From NCBI RefSeq assembly GCF_018613325.1, contig NZ_JAGGQJ010000018.1, positions 62,001 to 126,000 on the forward strand: DNA of 64,000 bases, given 5' to 3'. Source of the DNA: Bacillus sp. ISL-34 (GTDB lineage Bacteria > Bacillota > Bacilli > Bacillales > DSM-1321). Shown here piece after piece: positions 45,978 through 54,198 of this stretch; positions within the stretch are counted from its first letter, which is position 1; every line of letters begins with the position of its first letter. Made by a program: the position numbers and the translations under genes. The notes beneath the pieces are model-generated. The model did no database searches. It was not told where the DNA came from and saw only the letters and a program-made list of their open reading frames with translations.

Positions 45978-46391
45978 TTATATAAAGGATTGAATTAGAA
46001 TGTCATCTTGATAAGTTAAAATTGGCTTAAAGCCAAAGTCTTTAAATTTTTGCAATGCTTCAGGGTTATTTTTGTTTACCAAACCGGACACTGCAAGGAT
46101 CCCTTTTTCTCTTGCATGAGCTACTAATTCCGGTAAAAGGGATTGCATAATTCCCTTTCCTCTATATTTCTTGTCAATGACCACATAATTAACATGAGCG
46201 ACTTTATATAAATAAAGATTATAACAAAGAAATCCCACTACTTTACCTTTATCATTACAAATCACAAGTACCTTATGTGACTTTTGCAAAATTTTATGCA
46301 CTGTATCAGACGAAACCCGAAAATTACTTACCGTAATATCCGTTAATTTCTTGATATCTTTGTTAGGTTTCCAGTCTCGAAAATACATCAT
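45978..46391 (-). CDS. GNAT-family N-acetyltransferase
   Basis: This 137-residue protein carries the acetyl-CoA binding motif A as KKYRGKGIMQSLLPEL, preceded by a beta strand with AHVNYVVID and followed by the VNKNNPEALQKFKDFGF motif B helix. Both are typical of small GNAT enzymes. The acceptor is not predictable. AAAGGAGAAG sits directly before the double ATG at 46391/46388, so either could be used; the longer frame to 46433 lacks a site. It is a single gene. Confidence 0.82.
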   Translation of the reverse strand: MMYFRDWKPNKDIKKLTDITVSNFRVSSDTVHKILQKSHKVLVICNDKGKVVGFLCYNLYLYKVAHVNYVVIDKKYRGKGIMQSLLPELVAHAREKGILAVSGLVNKNNPEALQKFKDFGFKPILTYQDDILIQSFI

Positions 46392-46508
46392 AACTTCTCC
46401 TTTTTCTCTATTAAACCAAATTGCGGATATCATATTATTGTTTATTAATATGGAAACCCTTTAGAATATTCCAAAGGGCTTCCATGTTAATCTCAAAAAA
46501 GAAATCTC

Positions 46509-46688
46509 TTAATTCCTTCTGAATTCCTTCATTGAAGTAGGTTCCTTGATTGAAGTACCTCTATTATTGTTTAATAAATCATTTAAGATTCTCCCCAAGG
46601 CAGACCTGCCTCTGCTATTTCCACTTCCGGAATTTCCAGTTCTGGAGCCACCAGTTCTTCTTAGTTTTTTGTTTGACACTGCAATCAT
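46509..46688 (-). CDS. Small basic Gly/Ser-rich protein
   Basis: This 59-residue ORF has a low-complexity middle (TGGSRTGNSGSGNSRGRSA) followed by an amphipathic piece LGRILNDLLNNN and a charged tail. AAAGGG precedes the ATG too closely, so the GTG at 46679 may be the true start, giving MSNKKLRR. It overlaps two longer ORFs in other frames that have no ribosome site. The composition is like a nucleic-acid-binding or spore protein; I do not recognise it. Confidence 0.5.
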   Translation of the reverse strand: MIAVSNKKLRRTGGSRTGNSGSGNSRGRSALGRILNDLLNNNRGTSIKEPTSMKEFRRN

Positions 46689-46894
46689 CCCTTTGTTTTA
46701 TAAATTTCCACATTACTAATCTATGTGTAATATTCCTTTTTGCTTGGACAAGTTCACCATTTGCACGAGTATGCGTTATGTATTGGTGATACCAGCTAAT
46801 GTAATAATATGGTATAATTGTGAAGTAATTCACAAAAAGGGTCGTCTGGTTATCATTGGACCTATTCACTCATAAAAGAAAGCGGGTTGGTTAT

Positions 46895-47785
46895 ATGCTG
46901 AAGAAAGTGATTTTAGCTGGCGGGACTGGTTTTGTCGGTCAATACTTTGAAAAGCATTTCAGGAATTTGGGATATGAGGTAAGGATCATCTCCAGACAAA
47001 CCCCGCATACTGGCTGGGAAGATATAGAAGGAATAAGGGAAACGATCGATAATTCGGATATGTTAATCAACCTAGCAGGAAAAACGGTCAATTGCCGCTA
47101 CAATGCCAAGAATAAGAAAGAAATATTGGATTCACGAACTGATACGACTGAAGTGCTAGGTAAGGCGATTGAACAATGTGAAAATCCTCCTTCATTATGG
47201 ATAAACTCAAGTACGGCAACGATATACAGGCATGCTGAGGATAAACCAATGACGGAGGGTGATGGTGTAATCGGTTCAGGCTTTTCCGTAGAAGTGGCGA
47301 AAGCGTGGGAACGCTCTTTTTTCGATTTCCGCTTACCCAAGACGAGACAAATAGCTTTACGGATCGCCATTGTATTGGGAGATGGGGGAGTGATGACCCC
47401 ATATAGGAATTTGGTTAAATTCGGACTGGGAGGCCATCAAGGATCAGGAAATCAGAAATTCAGTTGGATACATATAGAAGATTTATTTAACATTGTCCTT
47501 TTTCTGAGAAAGAATCAGGAGTTGAGCGGGGTGTTCAATTGTTCATCGCCGCATCCAGTTACAAATCGTGAATTGATGGCTCATTTGAGAAAACTCATGA
47601 ATATTAGGATAGGACTGCCCTGTCCAACACCCATGCTTGAAATGGGGGCTTTCTTTATGGGTACCGAAACGGAATTGATATTAAAAAGCAGGTGGGTCAT
47701 ACCTGAGAGATTGGAAAGGGCGGGGTATGCATTTAAATTCCATTATCTTGATGAGGCTCTGGAACAGATATTGATGAATTCTTAA
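46895..47785 (+). CDS. TIGR01777/SDR39U1-family sugar-nucleotide epimerase-like protein
   Basis: This 296-residue extended-type SDR has the NAD-binding motif ILAGGTGFVGQYFE at the N-terminus and INLAGKTVNCRY near residue 75. It then has INSSTATIYRH in place of the usual YxxxK-centred site, and ALRIAIVLGDGG. The last 60 residues form the DUF1731-like C-terminal piece with the closing AGYAFKFHYLDEALEQIL. Proteins of this group are often linked to cell division or envelope work, but the reaction is unproven. The start at ATG 46895 was chosen by alignment of the NAD motif; its ribosome site is weak. Confidence 0.8.
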   Translation: MLKKVILAGGTGFVGQYFEKHFRNLGYEVRIISRQTPHTGWEDIEGIRETIDNSDMLINLAGKTVNCRYNAKNKKEILDSRTDTTEVLGKAIEQCENPPSLWINSSTATIYRHAEDKPMTEGDGVIGSGFSVEVAKAWERSFFDFRLPKTRQIALRIAIVLGDGGVMTPYRNLVKFGLGGHQGSGNQKFSWIHIEDLFNIVLFLRKNQELSGVFNCSSPHPVTNRELMAHLRKLMNIRIGLPCPTPMLEMGAFFMGTETELILKSRWVIPERLERAGYAFKFHYLDEALEQILMNS

Positions 47786-47846
47786 AATACTCGAGATAGA
47801 TTGCTATAATGATAGATAGAAATCATTAATGGAGGGGAATTGTAGA

Positions 47847-49025
47847 ATGAATATGACTCCATCTGAAAAAGTCGGAAGATTCACAACAGCGATATTTTCA
47901 GAGTTGGCGGCCCGCAAGCAGGACGCAATGAAACGAGGGCTGGATGTTATTGATTTGAGTGTAGGAAGTCCGGATTTACCACCGCCGGATTTCGTAGTGG
48001 ATACGCTTGTGAAGTATGCGCAAGATCCCAATTCCTACGGGTATACGTTAAAAGGTACACCTGAATTCCATGAGGCAGTCCGTTATTTTTATCGGAAGCG
48101 TTATGGAGTGGAGCTTGATGCAGAAAGGGAAGTCCTCCAACTGATGGGATCGCAGGATGGCCTTGCACACTTGGCAACGGCGATGATAAACCCTGGAGAT
48201 TATGTGCTGGTGCCAGATCCGGGATATCCGATTTATGAAGCGAGTGTAGAGCTTGCAGGCGGAATCATTCATCCGATGCCGCTTACTGCCGAAAATGGAT
48301 TCCTGCCGCAGCTCAACGGAATTCCGGATGAAATAGTGAGAAAAACCAAAATGATGATCATCAGTTATCCAGGAAATCCAGTCACCGCCCTTGCTGATGA
48401 AGCATTCTTTTCGGAGGTCATATCGTTTGCGAAAAAGAACGAGATCATGGTGGTTCACGATTTTGCTTATTCCGAGTTGATTTTTGATGATCATCCGCAA
48501 ATAAGCTTTATGTCCATTCCGGATGCCAAGGAAGTGGGGATTGAATTTAACTCACTTTCCAAAACATTTAATATGGCCGGCTGCCGCATTGGATATGCGG
48601 TGGGCAATCGAGAGGCGCTGAACATCCTGGGAACGTTGAAATCGCACATCGATTATGGGGTTTTTTATCCTATCCAAAAAGCTGCCGAGATGGCGCTAAC
48701 TTCCAATCTTTCGCTGTTATCCGAACAGGTCAAGGAATACGAGTCCCGACGAGATGCCTTAATATCAGGTCTTGCAAAAGGGGGATGGCATGTACCGAAA
48801 ACCTCAGCTACGATGTTTATTTGGGCAAGAATTCCTGCTGGCTGGAAATCACGGGAGTTTTCCTATGCATTGATTGAAAAAGCAGGGGTCACGGTCGTTC
48901 CAGGCGATGCTTTTGGGAAGCAGGGTGAAGGGTATGTTCGAATGGCCTTGGTCCAGCCGGCCGAAAGATTGACAGAAGCTGCTGAACGGATCCGATCGTT
49001 TTTGGAGGAAAAAATTGAAGTGTGA
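47847..49025 (+). CDS. Class I/II PLP-dependent aminotransferase
   Basis: This 392-residue fold-type I aminotransferase has the PLP-binding Lys in NSLSKTFNMAGCRIGYAVG. Other family residues seen are LQLMGSQDGLAHLA for the phosphate site, YPGNPVTALA, and the Arg in GYVRMALVQP. It is similar to the LL-diaminopimelate/alanine aminotransferase branch and to B. subtilis YugH. GGAGGGGAA lies seven to nine bases before ATG 47847, so the longer frame from 47829 is rejected. The amino acid specificity is open. Confidence 0.85.
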   Translation: MNMTPSEKVGRFTTAIFSELAARKQDAMKRGLDVIDLSVGSPDLPPPDFVVDTLVKYAQDPNSYGYTLKGTPEFHEAVRYFYRKRYGVELDAEREVLQLMGSQDGLAHLATAMINPGDYVLVPDPGYPIYEASVELAGGIIHPMPLTAENGFLPQLNGIPDEIVRKTKMMIISYPGNPVTALADEAFFSEVISFAKKNEIMVVHDFAYSELIFDDHPQISFMSIPDAKEVGIEFNSLSKTFNMAGCRIGYAVGNREALNILGTLKSHIDYGVFYPIQKAAEMALTSNLSLLSEQVKEYESRRDALISGLAKGGWHVPKTSATMFIWARIPAGWKSREFSYALIEKAGVTVVPGDAFGKQGEGYVRMALVQPAERLTEAAERIRSFLEEKIEV

Positions 49026-49040
49026 CAGCTTTCAATATAA

Positions 49041-49256
49041 TCAGGTTATAAATTGGCTCAGCAGTATAAACGGTTTTGGCTGACAGGGGACTTGCCGCCA
49101 GTATCCATTCCGGGTGAGATTGAGAGAAAAGGTTTGCCGACGGTGACTTCCAAATGACCTGTAGAGTCAGAAGCTTATTTACTATAGGAAGGAATCAACT
49201 GGCACGCTGAGGAGAATATAGAGCTAGAGGAAGTTGTTGATTACTTGTTAAAGTGA
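49041..49256 (+). pseudogene. Degraded coding fragment with in-frame stops
   Basis: The frame after a TAA at 49038 reads SGYKLAQQYKRFWLTGDLPP.. with TSK before a TGA at 49155, continues in the same frame to a TAG, and then gives INWHAEENIELEEVVDYLLK before a final TGA at 49254. The composition is clearly protein-like across both stops, so it is the rest of a decayed gene of unknown family. There is no start or ribosome site. Confidence 0.5.
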
Positions 49257-49300
49257 GGCACTCTCTAGTGTTTTTTAAAACTACCATGAAGTTTAAGAGA

Positions 49301-49327
49301 AGGTCCATCCCCGGATGGGCTTTTTTT
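49301..49327 (+). terminator. Terminator
   Basis: GGTCCATCC pairs with GGATGGGCT (one G-T pair) and is followed by seven T residues. Confidence 0.8.
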
Positions 49328-49459
49328 GTTTTGGAAACTAGAGCGATAGATTATTTCATGTAATTTCCGAACGTAAAAAGGACAAGCCGCATAATATATA
49401 GCAAGTCCGCAACCATTTTCAATGAAGCGGACTTAATATGATAGAGAGGGGGAAAAGCA

Positions 49460-49732
49460 ATGATCAACTGGAAAGTGCGTCTTAAGAATCCGACGTTTAT
49501 ATTCACTGTACTCCTTCCTGGGCTTTTATTATTGGCGCAGATGGTTGCCGCGTTCATAAACAATTTCATTACCCCTATAGGCTTTACCATTACTGATGAT
49601 GCATTGAACGGGGCTTTAGGCATCATTAACTTCATAGCGCTTACATTCTTTGGGGTCGGCGGTGTGGTCGATCATACCACTAAAGGTCTAGGCGACAGTG
49701 AGAATGCACGACAATACGAGGAGCCTAAGTAA
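49460..49732 (+). CDS. Phage-type holin (phi LC3/XhlB-like)
   Basis: This 90-residue protein has the start INWKVRLKNPTFIFTVLLPG, two hydrophobic segments (about 12-34 and 50-70) and a VVDHTTKGLGDSENARQY end. This is the pattern of class II phage holins (Phage_holin_1), in which the DPTTKGLSDS block is highly conserved. Holins form pores that let a lytic enzyme reach the wall. No other phage gene is near, so this is an orphan or domesticated copy. GAGAGGGGGAAAAG precedes the ATG. The next gene is a wall-hydrolase-like protein that has lost its active site. Confidence 0.85.
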   Translation: MINWKVRLKNPTFIFTVLLPGLLLLAQMVAAFINNFITPIGFTITDDALNGALGIINFIALTFFGVGGVVDHTTKGLGDSENARQYEEPK

Positions 49733-49919
49733 TGGGCACTATTCTTTCATCTATTGAAGAGTAGAATATACCAGATAACACCGTTACTTGCTACACAACG
49801 GCGTTATTTGGTTATTTGTTTTTTTGCAGATAATGGCCCCAAATGATTTTTGGTCTGAAAACCGAAATGCAACATACATTTAAAATTGTGGTTCATTTTC
49901 AGTTTGGGGAGGAAAAAGG

Positions 49920-50399
49920 ATGAGTTATAGTTTACCAGTTTCAAAATGGCTTGCAGCGATAGTTTTGATCGGAGCATTATTGATGGCATTCATTTTCAGT
50001 CCGGCTAATGCTTCAGCCTCTATCAATTATGGTGATGAAGTTGCCGCTTTGGCAAAGAAGCAGGTCGGAAGCAAATATAAATATGGGGGGACGACCCCAA
50101 AAGGGTTTGATGCTAGCGGTCTTACCCAGTATGTATATAAAAATGCCGCAACAGAAATGAAGATTCCGAGAACGAGTGCGGAACAGTATAAAATCGGAAA
50201 GGCCGTGAAGCAAAAAGACTTAAAAGCGGGCGATTTGGTCTTCTATGCCACAGGTAAGAAAGGGCAGGTCTCTTTTGTAGGAATCTATTATGGAAATGGT
50301 ACATTTGTCGGGACCACCACCAAAGGGGTCAAAGTAGTCAAAATGAGTGATAAGTATTGGAATGAAAAATATATCGGAGCGAAACGAGTCATTAAGTAA
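49920..50399 (+). CDS. NlpC/P60 (C40) family protein lacking catalytic residues
   Basis: This 159-residue secreted protein has a signal peptide (about 1-33, ending NASAS) and one NlpC/P60 domain. The fold-defining sequence is clear: AKKQVGSKYKYGGTTPKGFD, IPRTSAEQY, LKAGDLVFY. Yet the active-site Cys of the usual DCSG motif is Ala65 (DASG), the active-site His of the usual HVGIY is Phe119 (SFVGIY), and the third polar residue is Gly131. It therefore cannot cut peptides and is probably a wall- or peptide-binding protein. GGGGAGGAAAAAGG lies before the ATG. Its terminator has been duplicated by repeat locus C. Confidence 0.85.
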   Translation: MSYSLPVSKWLAAIVLIGALLMAFIFSPANASASINYGDEVAALAKKQVGSKYKYGGTTPKGFDASGLTQYVYKNAATEMKIPRTSAEQYKIGKAVKQKDLKAGDLVFYATGKKGQVSFVGIYYGNGTFVGTTTKGVKVVKMSDKYWNEKYIGAKRVIK

Positions 50400-50569
50400 C
50401 AATCTGATGTTCGTATGAAAAAAGTCCAGCAATAAAAAGAGCATCGAAAACCGATGCACTCAGTTTGTAGACAAAAGGGGTTCGGAATTAAAAAATTCCG
50501 AACCCTTTTGAAATTCCCTTTGAATTTTAGGCTAAAGTTAAGAGATTGGTGCTCTACGAGCACACTATG

Positions 50570-51179
50570 TTAGGTCATATTTGGACCTTGCCATATCCAA
50601 TTGGCCATCTTCTTTAAATTAATGGCAGCGAAAGTAAGCATCGCCTGCATCGACAATTTTTTATGTCCCCTTAAAGTAGTCCAACGTATACCATGCTTTT
50701 CTTTTGCATCTGCGAATACACGCTCAATCGTTCCTTTACGTTTCGCATATATAGGTTTTACCTCTTGATGATGACGCAGATGAACTGCTTCTTCCACATT
50801 TGTTTGCCAGATATGCCGTGTCACCACTTTTTGATAGTCTTTGCTTCTGTACACCGTGATAAAGATGAGCATGTGGCACAGATGTGTTTTGGCTATTTGT
50901 CGCGATATCCCTCTTTATTTGTTGTTGAGTACTTTAATAGCTCACCCGAAGGGCAAAGGTAACAATCAAAATGTTCATCGTATACATGGAAACCATAGCC
51001 TAAGAACCAACGGTAAGCCATATTTGTTTCAACTTCATCAATTGTTTTACACATTGAACGAATACCGAAGGTATATTGAATGAAAGTCAGTTTGACCAAT
51101 AATTGGGTTCAGGCACCAGTTGATCTAAAGTAACCATTTCAAGTTGATTACGCTGAATAGAATCATGTTTAGAAAGCAT
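50570..51179 (-). pseudogene. IS1182-family transposase, deleted and frameshifted
   Basis: On the minus strand the gene starts MLSKHDSIQRNQLEMVTLDQ, reaches a stop after about 30 codons, and continues in another frame as LTFIQYTFGIRSMCKT and ETNMAYRWFLGYGF. It then jumps to a cysteine/serine piece (DCYLCPSGELLKYSTTN). It ends with KGTIERVFADAKEKHGIRWT and MQAMLTFAAINLKKMA. These are the N-terminal, zinc-like and C-terminal blocks of IS1182-type DDE transposases, but the catalytic middle is mostly missing. It cannot make an active enzyme. Confidence 0.8.
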
Positions 51180-51263
51180 CTTCATCACCTCAAGTTTTTT
51201 TAATTCTATTTTAAAACAATAAAGACTTTAGGCAAAATGGTTCTATCTAAAAGTTAAAACAAA

Positions 51264-51393
51264 GTTGATTGGAACGGAGGGTGCGAGACTCCTGCGGGAA
51301 AAGCGAGTCCAGGGGAGACCCCGCAAGGCGCAAAGTCGCCGAGGAGGCTCCCGGACCGCCCGCGGAAAGCGAGTGCCTGGAGTGGAAATCAAC
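51264..51393. repeat. GC-rich interspersed repeat core, inverted copy in locus C
   Basis: It starts GTTGATTGGAACGGAGGGTG and ends with AGTGGAAATCAACG, nearly the reverse complement of 581-709. Two short ORFs read through it but have no ribosome sites. Confidence 0.75.
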
Positions 51394-51511
51394 GTTCAAA
51401 TTGCACAAACCCCTAAAAAAAACTGTAGACAAAATCGATTTTCATCGAGTTTGTCTACAGTTCAGAGCATCGAAAACCGATGCTCTTTTTGCTAGTCATT
51501 TCCGGGTTCAT

Positions 51512-52048
51512 TCATTCAATGATGATATCCGTTAAAACAACATTGCCATTACGAACCTTGACGACGGCCACTGAAGGATTGACCAATGCGTCCTTCTCCA
51601 TTTCCTTTGCCTTTTCTTCGGATGCGAAATAATTGTCCAGACCGTATCTGATCTGAATGGTTTCAGCATTTTGCAGGTCATATGGGATTTCCAATTCCCC
51701 TTTTAGGTAAACGCCATTGCCTGGTTTTTCTTTCGTTACGTAATCTACAACGTATAGTCCATCCTTATTTTGTTTTAAACGTACATATACCTTTTTAAAA
51801 TCACCCATATTTCTTGTATGGAACAGGGGTTTAATCGAGTCATCGACTTGTGATGGCTTAACGGATTCAATTTCGTATTTCAAAGCCACATAGCTTCCCC
51901 GAAACAAGTCAGTCGGGTCGATAGGGGCTGTTTTGATCTTGATTACATCTCCTGTCATTGTTGTCAAGACCGGAGGAAACGCCAAGACTAACAGAATCAA
52001 GACTGGAATGGAAAATACGATGAGTGGCCGGAATGATGGATTATTCAT
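51512..52048 (-). CDS. GDYXXLXY-domain membrane-anchored protein
   Basis: This 178-residue protein has one N-terminal membrane helix (about 8-28) and an extracytoplasmic domain with PIDPTDLFRGSYVALKYEI, the hallmark of the GDYXXLXY family, here as RGSYVALKYE. A later block, YLKGELEIPYDL, is also typical. These proteins usually follow a DUF2157 membrane protein, as here, with an eight-base gene overlap. The function is unknown. ATG 52048 is preferred over the long upstream frame. Confidence 0.8.
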   Translation of the reverse strand: MNNPSFRPLIVFSIPVLILLVLAFPPVLTTMTGDVIKIKTAPIDPTDLFRGSYVALKYEIESVKPSQVDDSIKPLFHTRNMGDFKKVYVRLKQNKDGLYVVDYVTKEKPGNGVYLKGELEIPYDLQNAETIQIRYGLDNYFASEEKAKEMEKDALVNPSVAVVKVRNGNVVLTDIIIE

Positions 52049-53099
52049 TGAGTTCCCCTCCTTTTTTTCGTTGATTTTCAAAGAAGAAGCCAAAACCGAT
52101 AAGCATGATTCCGCCGATGATGAATGTAAGCGATTTTGGCAGGAAGTCAAAGGAATAGATGTAATATCTGAAAATCAGTACACATATAATCACGATGCTG
52201 GTCAAACTGCCTTTTAGTATGAGATATAGCAGAAAAACGAAATAAGCTAAAGGGAACCAGATTGAAAAATCAAAGGTAAGGAAGAGTGCAGTAATACCAT
52301 GTAAGATATGCCCTTGTATGTGGGTGATGTTTTGTAATTTGCCTCTTACAGGAATATAGGCAAGTACGATTCCCAGCACAAACAGAATGGAAAGGACAAT
52401 CGTATTCGAATTTTCAAACCCCAGCTTCGGCACGAATTCCATAAGAAATAAGGCAATTGTATTGATGGTTAAAGCGTTAATGACAAAGGTCAGATATTTA
52501 GGGTAATCGAATTTCTTTAACAAAAAGTATAAAGCCGGTAGAAATATAAGAATGGCAAGCGGATAAGACGTTTCATCAACGAATATACTTCCGTTAATAT
52601 AAATGAAAAGCAGGAAAGATGTAAAAAGGAGAACGAAGACATCCTTCAAATAGTATCCAATGAATACAGCACCGATCGCCCATAATAAAAAGGAACTGTT
52701 GAAATTGATGCTGATGTTAAACATCTGCTCGATTAGAAAAATCCCTGCACCAAAGATCAGAATACCTGTATAATGCAGACTTCGTGACGTTTTGGGAAAG
52801 CGTGCCTGCACCTTCACACCAGCAAAGTTCACTCCGATGAGGCATGCAATGATAAGCAGGAATTTAACCGCTTTACTTAAATAGATCCAGTTGCTGGCTA
52901 CGAAGGTCAATACGCCTAAACCTAAAAGAAGTGCGCCAATGGATAATAGAATAGTGATGAAGCTCAAATTACCTTTTACATCATAGGAACCTAACATCCT
53001 CACCTTCTCTTGCTGGGAGATGACTCCTTCCTTTTCAAGGTAATTAAATTCATGTTCAAGAAAATCGAATTGCTTTTTTGTTATTTCTTTGTTGGCCAA
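52041..53099 (-). CDS. DUF2157 polytopic membrane protein
   Basis: This 352-residue protein has a 40-residue cytoplasmic N-terminus (KQFDFLEHEFNYLEKEGVIS) and about ten to eleven membrane helices. The first helices (FITILLSIGALLLGLGVLTF) are the conserved DUF2157 core. The start is TTG with AAGGAGGAG six bases ahead; GTG 53117 overlaps that site. It forms an operon with the GDYXXLXY gene. Its N-terminal half resembles the same part of the very large membrane protein at 57.9 kb. Confidence 0.8.
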   Translation of the reverse strand: MANKEITKKQFDFLEHEFNYLEKEGVISQQEKVRMLGSYDVKGNLSFITILLSIGALLLGLGVLTFVASNWIYLSKAVKFLLIIACLIGVNFAGVKVQARFPKTSRSLHYTGILIFGAGIFLIEQMFNISINFNSSFLLWAIGAVFIGYYLKDVFVLLFTSFLLFIYINGSIFVDETSYPLAILIFLPALYFLLKKFDYPKYLTFVINALTINTIALFLMEFVPKLGFENSNTIVLSILFVLGIVLAYIPVRGKLQNITHIQGHILHGITALFLTFDFSIWFPLAYFVFLLYLILKGSLTSIVIICVLIFRYYIYSFDFLPKSLTFIIGGIMLIGFGFFFENQRKKGGELNE

Positions 53100-53196
53100 A
53101 GTAACTCCTCCTTCCACATTTTACTATTATACATCGTATTCTCTTGCAGCTTTGAATATAATGTTAATTTTCTTCTACCCTTATTGAAATGCATGT

Positions 53197-53287
53197 AGTA
53201 CCAAAAATTCAGTACCTTGCAATAAACAGTACCATGTGGTAAATTATTTACATAAGATGTATTGTTCGGTGACCAGTACTGTTTATT
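53197..53287. promoter_or_regulatory. Probable PadR operator region with repeated AGTACC boxes
   Basis: AGTACC occurs at 53197, 53211 and 53228. AATAAACAGTAC at 53221-53232 is matched by its reverse complement GTACTGTTTATT at 53276-53287. Between them is a smaller symmetric piece ACATAAGATGT. Such dense symmetry directly before an autoregulated PadR gene points to an operator. Confidence 0.55.
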
Positions 53288-53326
53288 GAACTATACTAAA
53301 GGACTCTTGGAAGGAGTGATGGTGCT

Positions 53327-53647
53327 ATGAATGTACAATTTAAGAAAGGTGTCCTGGAACTATGTGTCCTGGTCTTACTGGATAAGCAGGATCGCTATGG
53401 ATATGAACTTGTACAGAAGATTTCTGACCAAATTGAAATATCGGAAGGGTCGGTATATCCACTTTTACGACGATTGACGAAGGAAGAGTATTTTACGACA
53501 TATTTGCAAGAATCAACAGAAGGGCCTCCGCGCAAGTATTATAAATTAACGGACAAAGGCCGGAGATACCTTCAAGAGCTGCTGACGGAATGGAATGAAT
53601 TTTCCAATGGGGTCAATCAATTAATCAAGGAAGGTGTGAACCAATGA
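53327..53647 (+). CDS. PadR-family transcriptional regulator
   Basis: This 106-residue regulator has the winged helix of PadR proteins: [27 protein letters not shown], given here as the N-terminal block at residues 5-31. It then has [18 protein letters not shown] as recognition helix and the wing [21 protein letters not shown]. The C-terminal helix is short, as in the PadR-s2 subgroup. It probably represses its own operon with DUF1700 and DUF4097 proteins, a set linked in Gram-positives to envelope stress. GGAAGGAG precedes the ATG. It overlaps the next gene by four bases. Confidence 0.87.
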   Translation: MNVQFKKGVLELCVLVLLDKQDRYGYELVQKISDQIEISEGSVYPLLRRLTKEEYFTTYLQESTEGPPRKYYKLTDKGRRYLQELLTEWNEFSNGVNQLIKEGVNQ

Positions 53648-54198
53648 ATAAAGAACAATTTTTAAAACAATTGAATGCCTCTTTAACCAGACTTTCCTTA
53701 GAGGAACGGGAAGATATCCTTCAAGATTACGAAGAGTATTTCGAAATTGGAATGGAAGAAGGGAAGTCAGAGCAGGAAATCTCCAATTCCCTTGGGAATC
53801 CTAAACAGATTTCCAAGGAACTGATGGCATCCTATCATCTTGGTCAGGTCGAACAAACGACTTCTGCAGGTAATGTAATGCGGGCGGTTTGGGCAGTCAT
53901 TGGTTTGGGATTCTTTAATTTAGTGATCGTTTTGGGACCATTTATAGCATTGATCGGAGTTGTCATTGCAGGATGGGCTTCGGCGATCGCTTTCATTCTT
54001 GCTCCTATTGGCGTTCTTTTTAACCTTGCGCTAGGTAACTTTCAATTATTCGATCTTTTCTTCGCATTGGGACTTTGCGGGATTGGCATTTTCATAGCCA
54101 TGGGAATGTTTGTCGCTACGAGTGCTTTAACTAAAGGATTCATTCGCTATTTAAAATTTAACGCTTCCCTTGTGAAAGGCGGTTTTAAAAATGATTAA
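53644..54198 (+). CDS. DUF1700 membrane protein
   Basis: This 184-residue protein has a cytoplasmic N-terminal domain of about 75 residues ([38 protein letters not shown]), followed by three or four membrane helices. This is the HAAS/DUF1700 layout. The N-terminal part is thought to bind the PadR partner or the inner face of the membrane. It starts inside the padR stop and overlaps the DUF4097 gene by eight bases. Confidence 0.85.
   Translation: MNKEQFLKQLNASLTRLSLEEREDILQDYEEYFEIGMEEGKSEQEISNSLGNPKQISKELMASYHLGQVEQTTSAGNVMRAVWAVIGLGFFNLVIVLGPFIALIGVVIAGWASAIAFILAPIGVLFNLALGNFQLFDLFFALGLCGIGIFIAMGMFVATSALTKGFIRYLKFNASLVKGGFKND

Larger units (their letters stand above)
49026..49459. other. 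Gap of 430 bases between aminotransferase and holin genes
   Basis: It holds the decayed coding fragment at 49041-49256 and the terminator at 49301, and nothing else is recognised. Confidence 0.5.
50436..51490. repeat. Repeat element, locus C, flanked by two identical terminator hairpins
   Basis: On the left, GAGCATCGAAAACCGATGC (50440-50458) is followed by CAGTTTGTAGACAAAAGGGG and a hairpin (GGTTCGGAATT/AATTCCGAACC). On the right, AACTGTAGACAAA pairs with GTTTGTCTACAGTT and is followed by the identical GAGCATCGAAAACCGATGC at 51463, now with the T-run. The 19-base direct repeat looks like a target duplication that contains the whole terminator stem of the NlpC/P60 gene. Inside are an IS1182-type transposase remnant and the GC-rich core in inverted orientation. 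No intact gene is present in these 1050 bases. Confidence 0.75.

Noticed and set aside
46550..46869. Two ORFs of 79 and 84 codons on opposite strands
   Set aside because: Both overlap the better supported small Gly/Ser-rich gene and lack ribosome sites.
51247..51535. ORFs of 61 to 88 codons across the locus C repeat
   Set aside because: Same repeat core in inverted orientation; no ribosome site and no protein-like pattern.
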